A DNA stretch of 64,000 nt, taken from positions 62,001 to 126,000 of the forward strand of contig NZ_CP040899.1 of the NCBI RefSeq assembly GCF_006349365.1. The letters are read 5' to 3'. The translations under genes and the position numbers were made by a program. Of the stretch, positions 14,055 to 21,566 are shown piece by piece. Position 1 is the first letter of the stretch, and the number at the start of each line of letters is the position of its first letter. This stretch comes from Georgenia wutianyii (GTDB lineage Bacteria > Actinomycetota > Actinomycetes > Actinomycetales > Actinomycetaceae). The notes under the pieces were generated by a model. That model was given only the letters and a program-made list of their open reading frames with translations, searched no databases and was not told the DNA's origin.

Positions 14055-16438
14055 CCGACCGCACCGCGCCCCAGCTGCCCGCCGCCACGATCCTCGGGTA
14101 CCCGAGGATCGGGCCGCTCCGCGAGCTCAAGCGCGTCGTCGAGGCCTTCTGGGCGGGGCACAGCGAGCTCGACGACCTCGAGGCGCAGGCCGCCGAGCAG
14201 CGCCGCTCCCAGCGGACCCGGCTCGTCGACCTCGGCCTGGCGCCGGACGACGCGTCCATCCCGAGCGACTTCTCCTACTACGACCAGGTGCTCGACGCCG
14301 CCGTCACGCTCGGTGCGGTCCCGCCGCGCTTCGCCCACCTCCTCGACGAGGACGGCGCCCTCGACCTGCCCGGCTACTTCACCCTGGCCCGGGGCGAGGG
14401 CGACGTCGCGCCGCTGGAGATGACGAAGTGGTTCGACACGAACTACCACTACCTCGTGCCGGAGATCGGCCCGCGCACCGAGTTCCGCCTCGCCGACGAC
14501 CGCGTCCTGCGGCTCTTCCTCGAGGGCGCCACGGAGGGCGTGACCACGCGCCCCGTCGTCGTCGGGCCGGTGACGTTCCTCCTGCTGAGCAAGGCGGTGG
14601 GGGAGCAGCACGGTGAGGGCGCCGCTCCCGCGACCGCGCCGCCCGCGGGCTTCACCCCCCTCGACCGGCTCGAGGACCTCCTGCCCGTCTACGTCGAGCT
14701 GCTGCGCTCGCTCGGCAGGGCCGGGGCGCCGTGGGTGCAGCTCGACGAGCCCGCGCTCGCCGTGGACTGGGACGTCCCGCGCGAGCGGGTGCTCGCCGCC
14801 GCCGAGCGCGCCTACGCCGTGCTCGCCACCGAGACGACCCGCCCCGAGCGGCCCGCGCTGTTCGTCCCGGTCCCCTACGGCTCCGCGGAGGACGCCCTGC
14901 CGGTGCTCGCCCGGGCCGGCGTCGAGGCCGTCGGCCTCGACCTCGTCCGGGGCGCCGCGCCCTCGCCCGAGGTGCTCGCGCAGCTCGGGGACGCTGTCGT
15001 CGTCGCCGGGGCGGTCGACGGGCGCAACGTCTGGCGCACCGACCTCGACGCCGCGCTCGCCCGTCTCCAGGAGCTCGAGGCGGGGCTGCCCGACGGCGCG
15101 GCGCGCGACGGACGGCTGTGCGTCACGACGTCGACCTCCCTGCAGCACGTCCCCTACGACGTCGGGGCGGAGCGCGCGCTGGACCCCCAGCTGCGCAGCT
15201 GGCTCGCCTTCGCCGACCAGAAGGTCGAGGAGGTGCTCGCCCTGGCGACCGCCCTCACCGGCGGCCCCGGCGCCGCGAGCGAGGCGTTCCGCACGGCCGC
15301 CGACCGCCGCCGCTCCCGCTTCGAGCACCCCGGTGTGCGTCGGGAGGACGTCCGCCGGCGCGTGGCCGCGATCGGTGAGGAGGACGTGACCCGGGCGGAC
15401 TTCGCCGAGCGGGCCGCCGCGCAGGCCGAGGTGCTCGACCTCCCGCCGCTGCCGACGACGACGATCGGCTCCTTCCCCCAGACCTCCGAGATCCGCAGCG
15501 CCCGCGCCCGTCACCGCGCCGGCGACCTCTCGGAGGAGGAGTACACCGCGGCGATGCGCGCGGAGATCGAGCGGGTGGTGCGGCTGCAGGAGGAGCTCGG
15601 CCTGGACGTGCTCGTCCACGGCGAGCCCGAGCGCAACGACATGGTCCAGTACTTCGCCGAGCAGCTCGAGGGGTTCGCGGCCACCGAGCACGGGTGGGTG
15701 CAGTCCTACGGGACGCGGTGCACCCGGCCCTCCATCCTCTGGGGCGACGTCGCGCGTCCCGCGCCCATCACCGTCGAGTGGACCCGGTACGCCGCCTCGC
15801 TCACCGACAAGCCGGTCAAGGGCATGCTCACCGGACCGGTGACGATCCTCGCCTGGTCCTTCGTCCGCGACGACCAGCCGCCGGCGGACACCGCCGCCCA
15901 GGTGGCGCTCGCGCTGCGGGAGGAGGTGGCCGACCTCGAGGCCGCCGGCATCGGCATCATCCAGGTCGACGAGCCCGCCCTGCGCGAGCTGCTGCCCCTG
16001 CGCGCGGAGCACCGGCCCGCCTACCTCGACTGGTCGGTGCGCGCGTTCCGCATCGCCACCGCCGTCGCCGGCCTCCGCACCCAGGTCCACACCCACCTGT
16101 GCTACTCGGAGTTCGGGGACGTCATCGACGCGATCGACGCGCTCGACGCCGACGTCACGAGCATCGAGGCCGCCCGCTCCCGGATGGAGGTGCTGCCCGA
16201 GCTGCACGCCGCGGGGTTCGCCCGCGGCGTCGGGCCGGGTGTCTACGACATCCACTCCCCGCGGGTGCCGAGCGAGGACGAGGTCGCCGAGCTCGTCGGG
16301 CTCGCGGCCGAGTCGGTCCACCCGCGGCTGCTGTGGGTCAACCCCGACTGCGGCCTCAAGACGCGGCGTTACGAGGAGGTCGAGCCCGCGCTGCGCCGCC
16401 TCGTCGCGGCGGCGGGGCGCGTGCGGGCGCGGCTCTAG
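14051..16438 (+). CDS. metE: Cobalamin-independent methionine synthase MetE
   Basis: 5-methyltetrahydropteroyltriglutamate-homocysteine methyltransferase, cytosolic, 795 aa (family 750-770). N-terminal barrel with ATILGYPRIGPLRELK (about 12-27) and MTKWFDTNYHY. C-terminal catalytic barrel with TTIGSFPQT, GLDVLVHGEPERNDMVQYF and GMLTGPVTIL. Zinc ligands are visible: His682 and Cys684 in HLCYSEF, and Cys767 in NPDCGLKTR. The start ATG overlaps the metF stop by 4 nt. The supply of methyl-THF by MetF directly feeds this enzyme, and both genes should fall under the upstream SAM riboswitch. The TAG stop shares CTAG with the stop of the convergent gene. Confidence 0.97.
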   Translation: MTDRTAPQLPAATILGYPRIGPLRELKRVVEAFWAGHSELDDLEAQAAEQRRSQRTRLVDLGLAPDDASIPSDFSYYDQVLDAAVTLGAVPPRFAHLLDEDGALDLPGYFTLARGEGDVAPLEMTKWFDTNYHYLVPEIGPRTEFRLADDRVLRLFLEGATEGVTTRPVVVGPVTFLLLSKAVGEQHGEGAAPATAPPAGFTPLDRLEDLLPVYVELLRSLGRAGAPWVQLDEPALAVDWDVPRERVLAAAERAYAVLATETTRPERPALFVPVPYGSAEDALPVLARAGVEAVGLDLVRGAAPSPEVLAQLGDAVVVAGAVDGRNVWRTDLDAALARLQELEAGLPDGAARDGRLCVTTSTSLQHVPYDVGAERALDPQLRSWLAFADQKVEEVLALATALTGGPGAASEAFRTAADRRRSRFEHPGVRREDVRRRVAAIGEEDVTRADFAERAAAQAEVLDLPPLPTTTIGSFPQTSEIRSARARHRAGDLSEEEYTAAMRAEIERVVRLQEELGLDVLVHGEPERNDMVQYFAEQLEGFAATEHGWVQSYGTRCTRPSILWGDVARPAPITVEWTRYAASLTDKPVKGMLTGPVTILAWSFVRDDQPPADTAAQVALALREEVADLEAAGIGIIQVDEPALRELLPLRAEHRPAYLDWSVRAFRIATAVAGLRTQVHTHLCYSEFGDVIDAIDALDADVTSIEAARSRMEVLPELHAAGFARGVGPGVYDIHSPRVPSEDEVAELVGLAAESVHPRLLWVNPDCGLKTRRYEEVEPALRRLVAAAGRVRARL

Positions 16439-17682
16439 GCCGGCGCCCCTTCCAGGCGCTCGGTGGTGATCTGGAACCCGGCGCGCACGAGCCGGTCGGC
16501 AAGCACCGGGCCGAGGGCCGTGGCGGGGGTGAGCACGCCGCCGCCGTCGGGCAGCCGGCTCTCGTCGGTGGCCAGAGCGAGGGCCGACTCCCCGAGCATG
16601 ACGGCGGTCGCCGCGTACCCCGGGTCGCCCTGGGCGGCGAAGACAGTGCGGTAGCGGGCGCCGGTGGTCGTGCGGGCAAGGGTCTCGACGCGGAAGTGGC
16701 CCGACAGGCGCGTCTCCTCGTCGGGTCCCTCACCGGGAGCGGGCAGCAGCCGGTCGGCCAGCCAGCGGGTGGGCGGCAGGGTCATCGCGGCGGCCGCCGC
16801 CCCCGTGCCCAGGGCGAGGGCGCGCGCCCGCCGCTCCCCGCGCGGGCCGGGCCCGAGGTCGATGACCTCGCGGTAGCGCAGGTCGCGCCCGTAGGCCCAG
16901 CCGGCCAGCGCGTTGCTGCGGTGGACCACCCGGGTGTTGAACGCCGCCATCGGGAAGGGCGCCACCCAGGTCCCGGTGAGCAGGTCGCGGAAGGCCCGCG
17001 CGGGCACGTGCTGGTCGACGGCGGGCGGGGCGACGCCGTCGGGCAGCAGCGCGTAGGGGTCGGCGAGGACGCGCCCGGCCTCCGGGTCCCGGGCGGCGTC
17101 CGCCTGCACCCGCATCGAGTCGATCGTCCCCCCGCTCACACCGCCCGCGATCTCGCGCACGGCGAGCGTGACCTCGCGCAGCCCGCCCGCGGCGTCGGCC
17201 CGGGCGTGGAGCGCGGTGAGGAGGACGGACAGGTCCGAGGGCACCGAGTCGAACCCGCACGAGTGGACGATGCGCGCCCCGGTGCCGCGCGCGGTCTCGT
17301 GGAAGCGGTGGGCGCTCTCGCGCAGGAAGAGCACCTCCCCGGCGAGGTCGGCGTAGTGCGTGCCCGCCTCCGCGCACGCCCGCACGAGCGGCAGGCCGTG
17401 GCGCGTGTAGGGCCCGACGGTCGTCGCGACGACGCGCGTGGAGGCGGCGAGGTCCGCCAGCGCGGCGTCGTCCTCGGCGTCGGCGGTGAGGACCTGCCAG
17501 TCGGCCGCGTGCTCACCCAGCCCGGCACGCACCGCCTCGAGCCGCTCGCGGGAGCGCCCGGCGAGGGCGACTCGCCGGCCGGGGGCGTGCCGCGCGAGGT
17601 ACTCGGCGACGAGACGGCCGACGAAGCCGCTCGCGCCGTAGACGACGACGTCCAGCGGGCGGTCCTTCCGGTGCTCGCTCAT
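16435..17682 (-). CDS. Saccharopine-dehydrogenase-like NAD(P)-binding protein (trans-acting enoyl reductase type)
   Basis: 415-aa oxidoreductase of the saccharopine dehydrogenase C-terminal family, most like the mycobacterial 'trans-acting enoyl reductase' group. Rossmann motif DVVVYGASGFVGRLVAEYL (about residues 11-29), ALAGRSRERLEAVR, then TVGPYTRHGLPLVRACAEAGTHYADLAGE and HSCGFDSVPSD, all typical of this group. Substrate unknown; mycobacterial relatives act on phthiocerol lipids, but no polyketide genes are near. Start ATG 17682 chosen because TAGCCT lies 7 nt upstream; 12 codons upstream to an earlier ATG lack family similarity. Convergent with metE, sharing a CTAG stop. Confidence 0.8.
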   Translation of the reverse strand: MSEHRKDRPLDVVVYGASGFVGRLVAEYLARHAPGRRVALAGRSRERLEAVRAGLGEHAADWQVLTADAEDDAALADLAASTRVVATTVGPYTRHGLPLVRACAEAGTHYADLAGEVLFLRESAHRFHETARGTGARIVHSCGFDSVPSDLSVLLTALHARADAAGGLREVTLAVREIAGGVSGGTIDSMRVQADAARDPEAGRVLADPYALLPDGVAPPAVDQHVPARAFRDLLTGTWVAPFPMAAFNTRVVHRSNALAGWAYGRDLRYREVIDLGPGPRGERRARALALGTGAAAAAMTLPPTRWLADRLLPAPGEGPDEETRLSGHFRVETLARTTTGARYRTVFAAQGDPGYAATAVMLGESALALATDESRLPDGGGVLTPATALGPVLADRLVRAGFQITTERLEGAPA

Positions 17683-17689
17683 GCACCCG

Positions 17690-17695
17690 AGGCTA
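17690..17695 (-). promoter_or_regulatory. Leaderless -10 box TAGCCT
   Basis: On the minus strand TAGCCT ends 7 nt before the ATG at 17682, with no ribosome binding site between. Confidence 0.65.
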
Positions 17696-17736
17696 GGTGG
17701 ACAGCGCCGAGCGCGCACGGTCGTGCGCCGCCGGGT

Positions 17737-18861
17737 TCAGGAGTAGACCATCCCCAGCGCCCTCTGGACCTCGGCGAGCGTGGCCGCGGCGACCTCGTTC
17801 GCGCGGGCGTTGCCCTCGGCGAGCACCTGGCGCAGGTAGCCCGGCTCGGCGAGGAGCTCGGCACGGCGGGCACGGATCGGGGCGAAGTGCTCGTTGACCG
17901 CCTCGGTCACCGCCTTCTTCAGCGCGCCGCCACCGCCGTCGCCGATCTCGGCAGCGACCTCGTGCGGGTCGCGCCCGCTGGCGAGCGCGGCGAGCAGGAC
18001 GAGGTTGGAGACCTCGGGACGCCCGGCGGGGTCGTAGGTGATGTGCCGGTCGGAGTCGGTGACCGCCTTCTTCAGCCGCTTGGCGGTGGTGTCGGCGTCC
18101 ATCCCGATCTCGATGGTGTTGCCCTTCGACTTGCTCATCTTCTGCCCGTCCGTGCCGAGCAGGAGCGTCGCAGCGGACAGGAGGGCCTCGGGGGCGGGGA
18201 AGACGGGGCGGTCGGGCTGCACGCGCCCGTAGCGCTCGTCGAAGCGGCGGGCGATGACGCGGGCCTGCTCGAGGTGCGGGAGCTGGTCCTTGCCGACCGG
18301 CACGAGGTTGGCCTTGCAGAAGAGGATGTCGGCGGCCTGGTGGACCGGGTAGGTGAGCAGCAGCCCGGACATCGGACGCCCGCCGCTCGCCTCGTACTCC
18401 GCCTTGACGGTCGGGTTGCGGCGCAGCTCGGCGTCGGTGACGAGGGAGAGGAACGGCAGCATGAGCTGGTTGAGCGCCGGCACCGCGGAGTGGGAGAAGA
18501 CCGTCGAGCGCTCCGGGTCGATCCCGATCGCGAGGTAGTCCGCGACGAGCGAGAGCACCCGCTCCTCGATCTCCCCGACGGCGTCGCGGTCGGTGATGAC
18601 CTGGTAGTCGGCGATGAGCACCCAGGTCTCCACGCCACGGTTCTGCAGCGCCACCCGGTTGGCCAGGGTCCCGAAGTAGTGGCCGAGGTGGAGGTGGCCG
18701 GTGGGCCGGTCCCCGGTGAGGACGCGGAACCGCGAGGGGTCCGCGTCGATCTCCGCCTCGATCTGCTGGGAGCGGCGGGTCGTGCGCTCGAGGGAGGCGT
18801 CGGAGGTGGACTCGGCCAGCGCGTCTGCGGCGGCGGCGTCGGCGGTCTGCTCGGTACTCAC
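17737..18861 (-). CDS. trpS: Tryptophanyl-tRNA synthetase
   Basis: Class Ic aminoacyl-tRNA synthetase charging tRNA-Trp, cytosolic homodimer, 374 aa (family about 330-350 plus an N-terminal extension of some 40 residues). Signatures: GDRPTGHLHLGHYFG (HIGH motif), the conserved YPVHQAADIL and KVPVGKDQ-like VPVGKDQLPHLE, and KMSKSKGN (KMSKS loop). GTG start at 18861 is set by a TAGGAT box ending 6 nt upstream, so the mRNA is probably leaderless. The gene points away from the small protein gene at 18969. No tryptophan operon genes are adjacent. Confidence 0.96.
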   Translation of the reverse strand: MSTEQTADAAAADALAESTSDASLERTTRRSQQIEAEIDADPSRFRVLTGDRPTGHLHLGHYFGTLANRVALQNRGVETWVLIADYQVITDRDAVGEIEERVLSLVADYLAIGIDPERSTVFSHSAVPALNQLMLPFLSLVTDAELRRNPTVKAEYEASGGRPMSGLLLTYPVHQAADILFCKANLVPVGKDQLPHLEQARVIARRFDERYGRVQPDRPVFPAPEALLSAATLLLGTDGQKMSKSKGNTIEIGMDADTTAKRLKKAVTDSDRHITYDPAGRPEVSNLVLLAALASGRDPHEVAAEIGDGGGGALKKAVTEAVNEHFAPIRARRAELLAEPGYLRQVLAEGNARANEVAAATLAEVQRALGMVYS

Positions 18862-18867
18862 CCCGCG

Positions 18868-18873
18868 ATCCTA
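18868..18873 (-). promoter_or_regulatory. Leaderless -10 box TAGGAT of trpS
   Basis: TAGGAT on the minus strand ends 6 nt before the GTG at 18861. Confidence 0.65.
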
Positions 18874-18968
18874 GTCATTCCCCCCGTTCCCGGGCGGTCG
18901 TGCCCGTGCGCGGTGGCCCAGGTCACCGTAGGGTGATGCCCCTCATCACATACGGAGGTGGACGTTTC

Positions 18969-19292
18969 ATGGGCAAGCTCTCGTTCTTCGTCGGAGCCGG
19001 GGTCGGTTACCTGCTCGGTGCTCGCGCAGGTCGGCAGCAGTTCGAGAAGATCAAGTCCGCGAGCCAGCAGGTGTGGGAGAACCCCCGCGTGCAGTCGGGC
19101 GTGCACAAGGTCGAGGAGAAGGTGGGCCAGGTCGCCCGCGACCAGGCCTCCGCCGTCACCGACAAGGTGACCGGCACGGTGAAGAGCCGGATCAACGGCA
19201 CGAACGGCTCGACGAGCTCCTCGTCCGCCCCGTCCGCAGGCTCCGGTGGCGGCTCCCAGATGCCCCCCACGCCTCCTCAGCCCGAGATCTGA
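18969..19292 (+). CDS. Small YtxH-like protein with N-terminal membrane segment
   Basis: 107-aa protein with an N-terminal glycine-rich hydrophobic segment (LSFFVGAGVGYLLGARAG, about residues 4-21). An amphipathic helical region rich in Lys, Gln and Glu follows (about 25-75), then a Ser/Gly/Pro-rich tail. This layout is seen in YtxH-type general stress proteins and many actinobacterial proteins annotated hypothetical; no enzymatic motif is present. ATG 18969 follows GGAGGTG at 8 nt, a strong site, and TAGGGT at about 35 nt upstream is a candidate -10. Its TGA overlaps a CTG that may start the next gene, so co-translation is possible. Confidence 0.75.
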   Translation: MGKLSFFVGAGVGYLLGARAGRQQFEKIKSASQQVWENPRVQSGVHKVEEKVGQVARDQASAVTDKVTGTVKSRINGTNGSTSSSSAPSAGSGGGSQMPPTPPQPEI

Positions 19293-20317
19293 GCGCGATC
19301 CGCACCGCCCTCGTCGGCTTCGGCCACGCAGGGCAGGTCTTCCACGGCCCGCTCCTCGCCGACGACGCGCGGTACCGGCTCGAGGTGATCGTCACCTCGG
19401 ACGCCGGTCGCGCGGCCGCGGCGGCCCGCCTGCACCCGCAGGCGCGGGTGGTCCCCGACCTCGCGGCGGCGCTCGCGACCGGGCCGGACCTCGTCGTCGT
19501 CGCCTCGCCGCCGGCCACCCACGTGCCGGCGGCGACGGCGGCGCTCGCGGCGGGCTGCGCCGTCGTCCTCGACAAGCCGATGTGCCCCGACCCCGCCGAG
19601 GGGCGCGCGCTCGTCGAGCGGGCCGAGGCGCTCGGGCGTCCGCTCACGGTCTTCCACAACCGCCGGTGGGACAGCGAGCTGCTCACCCTGCAGCGGCTGC
19701 TCGCGGAGGGGGCGCTGGGGGAGGTGTGGCGCTTCGAGTCCCGGCTCGAGCGCTGGAAGACGGCCGAGACCAAGCCGTGGAAGGCCGCGGCGACGTGGCG
19801 TGAGGGAGGCGGGGTGCTCTTCGACCTCGGCTCCCACCTCATCGACCAGGCGCTCGTCCTCTTCGGGCCGGTCGACGAGGTGCACGCCGAGCTCTCGGCC
19901 CACCGCGGCGGCGCGGACGACGACGCCTTCGTCTCGCTGCGTCACCGCTCCGGGGTGCGCTCGCACCTGACGATGAGCACGACGGCGGCACTGACCGGGG
20001 ACCGGATGCGCGTCCTCGGCTCGCGCGCCGCGTTCGTCAAGACGGCGCCGGACGTCCAGGAGGCCCAGCTGGCGGCCGGGCTCGCGCCGTCGGCGGCCGA
20101 CTACGGGCAGGAGCCGCCGGCGCTGCTCGGCACGGGCGACGGCGCCGAGCCGGTGGCGTGCGAGCCGGGCCGCTACCCGCGGTTCTACGACCTGCTCGCG
20201 ACGGCGCTCCTCGAGGGAGGGCCGCTGCCCGTCGACCCGCGCGAGGCGCTCGCCGTCGTCGAGCTCGTCGCCCGCATCCACCGAGTGAGGGTGCCCGAAA
20301 CGTCCGTCGCCGGGTAG
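19289..20317 (+). CDS. Gfo/Idh/MocA-family oxidoreductase with non-canonical start
   Basis: 342-aa dehydrogenase. Rossmann motif ALVGFGHAGQVFHGPLL right at the N-terminus, DLVVVASPPATHVPA, the Lys-Pro motif VVLDKPMCPDP, FHNRRWDSELLT and GGGVLFDLGSHLIDQAL with the catalytic-region Asp and His. No ATG, GTG or TTG lies in frame near the Rossmann motif; the nearest canonical codon is a GTG at 19073, deep inside the upstream gene. I propose CTG 19289, which overlaps the upstream TGA as CTGA, the same geometry as the ATGA junctions elsewhere. An ATC at 19298 is another option. Substrate unknown; related sequences are often labelled putative inositol or sugar dehydrogenases. Confidence 0.72.
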   Translation: MSAIRTALVGFGHAGQVFHGPLLADDARYRLEVIVTSDAGRAAAAARLHPQARVVPDLAAALATGPDLVVVASPPATHVPAATAALAAGCAVVLDKPMCPDPAEGRALVERAEALGRPLTVFHNRRWDSELLTLQRLLAEGALGEVWRFESRLERWKTAETKPWKAAATWREGGGVLFDLGSHLIDQALVLFGPVDEVHAELSAHRGGADDDAFVSLRHRSGVRSHLTMSTTAALTGDRMRVLGSRAAFVKTAPDVQEAQLAAGLAPSAADYGQEPPALLGTGDGAEPVACEPGRYPRFYDLLATALLEGGPLPVDPREALAVVELVARIHRVRVPETSVAG

Positions 20318-20328
20318 GCGTTCCTCGT

Positions 20329-20345
20329 TTCCCCATGTCGGGGAA
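20329..20345. promoter_or_regulatory. Hairpin TTCCCC-N5-GGGGAA upstream of the VIT-family gene
   Basis: A perfect 6-bp inverted repeat with a 5-nt loop sits 13 nt before the ATG at 20358 and just behind the stop of the preceding gene. It could end the upstream transcript or act as an operator for the metal transporter gene. Confidence 0.45.
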
Positions 20346-20357
20346 GCCTGTTTGGCT

Positions 20358-21431
20358 ATGGGGGTGAACGACCGCCCCGCGCCCACGCGCGCCCAGATCC
20401 GCCGGTGGCGCCGCTACCTCGCCGACGAGCGCGCCGAGGCAGCCGTCTACCGCGACCTCGCCAGCCGCCGGACCGGGGAGGAGCGGGCGATCCTGCTCGA
20501 GCTCGCCGAGGCCGAGGGGCGCCACGAGGAGCACTGGCGGACGCTGCTCGGGGAGCACGTCGGCTACCCCCGGCGCGGCGCGCTGCGCACCCGGGTGCTC
20601 GGCTGGCTCGCCCGCCGCTTCGGTGGCGTGTTCGTCCTCGCGCTCGCCCAGCGCGCCGAGGCGCGCTCCTCCTACGCCGCCGACGAGGACGCCACCTCGG
20701 CGATGGCGGCCGACGAGCAGATCCACGGCGAGGTCGTCCGCTCCCTCGCCACCCGCGGCCGCAGCCGCATGTCCGGCATGTTCCGCGCCGGGGTGTTCGG
20801 CGCGAACGACGGCCTCGTGTCCAACCTCGCGCTCGTCCTCGGCATCGGGGCGACCGGCGTCTCCGGCCAGACCGTGCTCTTCACCGGCATCGCCGGCCTG
20901 CTCGCCGGGGCGTTGTCGATGGGCGCCGGTGAGTACGTGTCCGTGCGCTCGCAGCGCGAGCTGCTCGAGGCCTCCCGGCCCGACCCGTCCACCGCGGAGG
21001 CGATCCCGCACCTCGACGTCGACGCCAACGAGCTCGCCCTCGTCTACCGCGCCCGCGGGATGAACGCCGAGGAGGCGCAGGCCCACGCGCGGGAGGTGCT
21101 CTCCGCACCGGCCCTGCGGCACGCGGAGCATCCGGAGTCGGAGTTCGAGGAGATCGGCACCGGCCTGTCGGCTGCCGTCTCCAGCTTCTTCTTCTTCGCC
21201 TCCGGTGCCCTGCTGCCCGTTCTGCCGTGGGTGTTCGGGCTCTCCGGGACGACGGCGGTGCTCGTCGCCGCCGCCGTGGTCGGGCTCGCGCTGCTGCTCA
21301 CCGGCGCGGTGGTGGGCGTGCTGTCCGGCGCGCCCCCGCTCAGGCGGGCACTGCGCCAGCTGGCCATCGGCTACGGGGCCGCCGCGGTCACCTACGTCCT
21401 CGGGCTCGCCTTCGGGACGACGGTGGCCTGA
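20358..21431 (+). CDS. VIT1/CCC1-family metal transporter with N-terminal ferritin-like domain
   Basis: 357-aa membrane protein joining a ferritin/rubrerythrin-like domain (about residues 10-135) to a VIT1/CCC1 iron-manganese transporter domain. The soluble part shows spaced metal-ligand candidates: DERAEAAVYRDLA, LELAEAEGRHEEHW and AADEQIHGEVV. The membrane part contains GVFGANDGLVSNLALVLGIGA, the family hallmark, and GALSMGAGEYVSVRSQRE. C-terminal helices lie at about residues 275-355. Family members move Fe2+ or Mn2+ out of the cytosol. ATG 20358 was chosen; TTG 20352 and GTG 20364 are alternatives. Confidence 0.87.
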   Translation: MGVNDRPAPTRAQIRRWRRYLADERAEAAVYRDLASRRTGEERAILLELAEAEGRHEEHWRTLLGEHVGYPRRGALRTRVLGWLARRFGGVFVLALAQRAEARSSYAADEDATSAMAADEQIHGEVVRSLATRGRSRMSGMFRAGVFGANDGLVSNLALVLGIGATGVSGQTVLFTGIAGLLAGALSMGAGEYVSVRSQRELLEASRPDPSTAEAIPHLDVDANELALVYRARGMNAEEAQAHAREVLSAPALRHAEHPESEFEEIGTGLSAAVSSFFFFASGALLPVLPWVFGLSGTTAVLVAAAVVGLALLLTGAVVGVLSGAPPLRRALRQLAIGYGAAAVTYVLGLAFGTTVA

Positions 21432-21516
21432 GCCGCCATCACGCCCGTTTCGTCCTTCTTTCGCAGGAGAGCGCGCGCCCCGCTTTCGCAGGATGCTCCG
21501 CGCGCTGGCGCGGGAC

Positions 21517-21522
21517 TAGCGT
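21517..21522 (+). promoter_or_regulatory. Candidate -10 box TAGCGT of the secreted dehydrogenase gene
   Basis: TAGCGT lies 14 nt before LacI-type operator site 1 and 45 nt before the start codon. No convincing -35 is visible. Confidence 0.4.
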
Positions 21523-21535
21523 GGTTGGTTGCCAG

Positions 21536-21549
21536 AGAAAGCGCTTACC
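21536..21549. promoter_or_regulatory. LacI-type operator site 1 (AGAAAGCGCTTACC)
   Basis: Imperfect 14-bp palindrome centred on AAGCGCTT, located between the -10 box and the ribosome binding site of the secreted dehydrogenase gene. One of five such sites in the window. Confidence 0.75.
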
Positions 21550-21566
21550 AACGAAGGAGCGTGACG

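Noticed and set aside
13235..16438. Extension of the metE frame far upstream through metF
   Set aside because: The upstream part is Arg/Pro-rich shadow of metF; ATG 14051 with the ATGA overlap starts the conserved MetE sequence.
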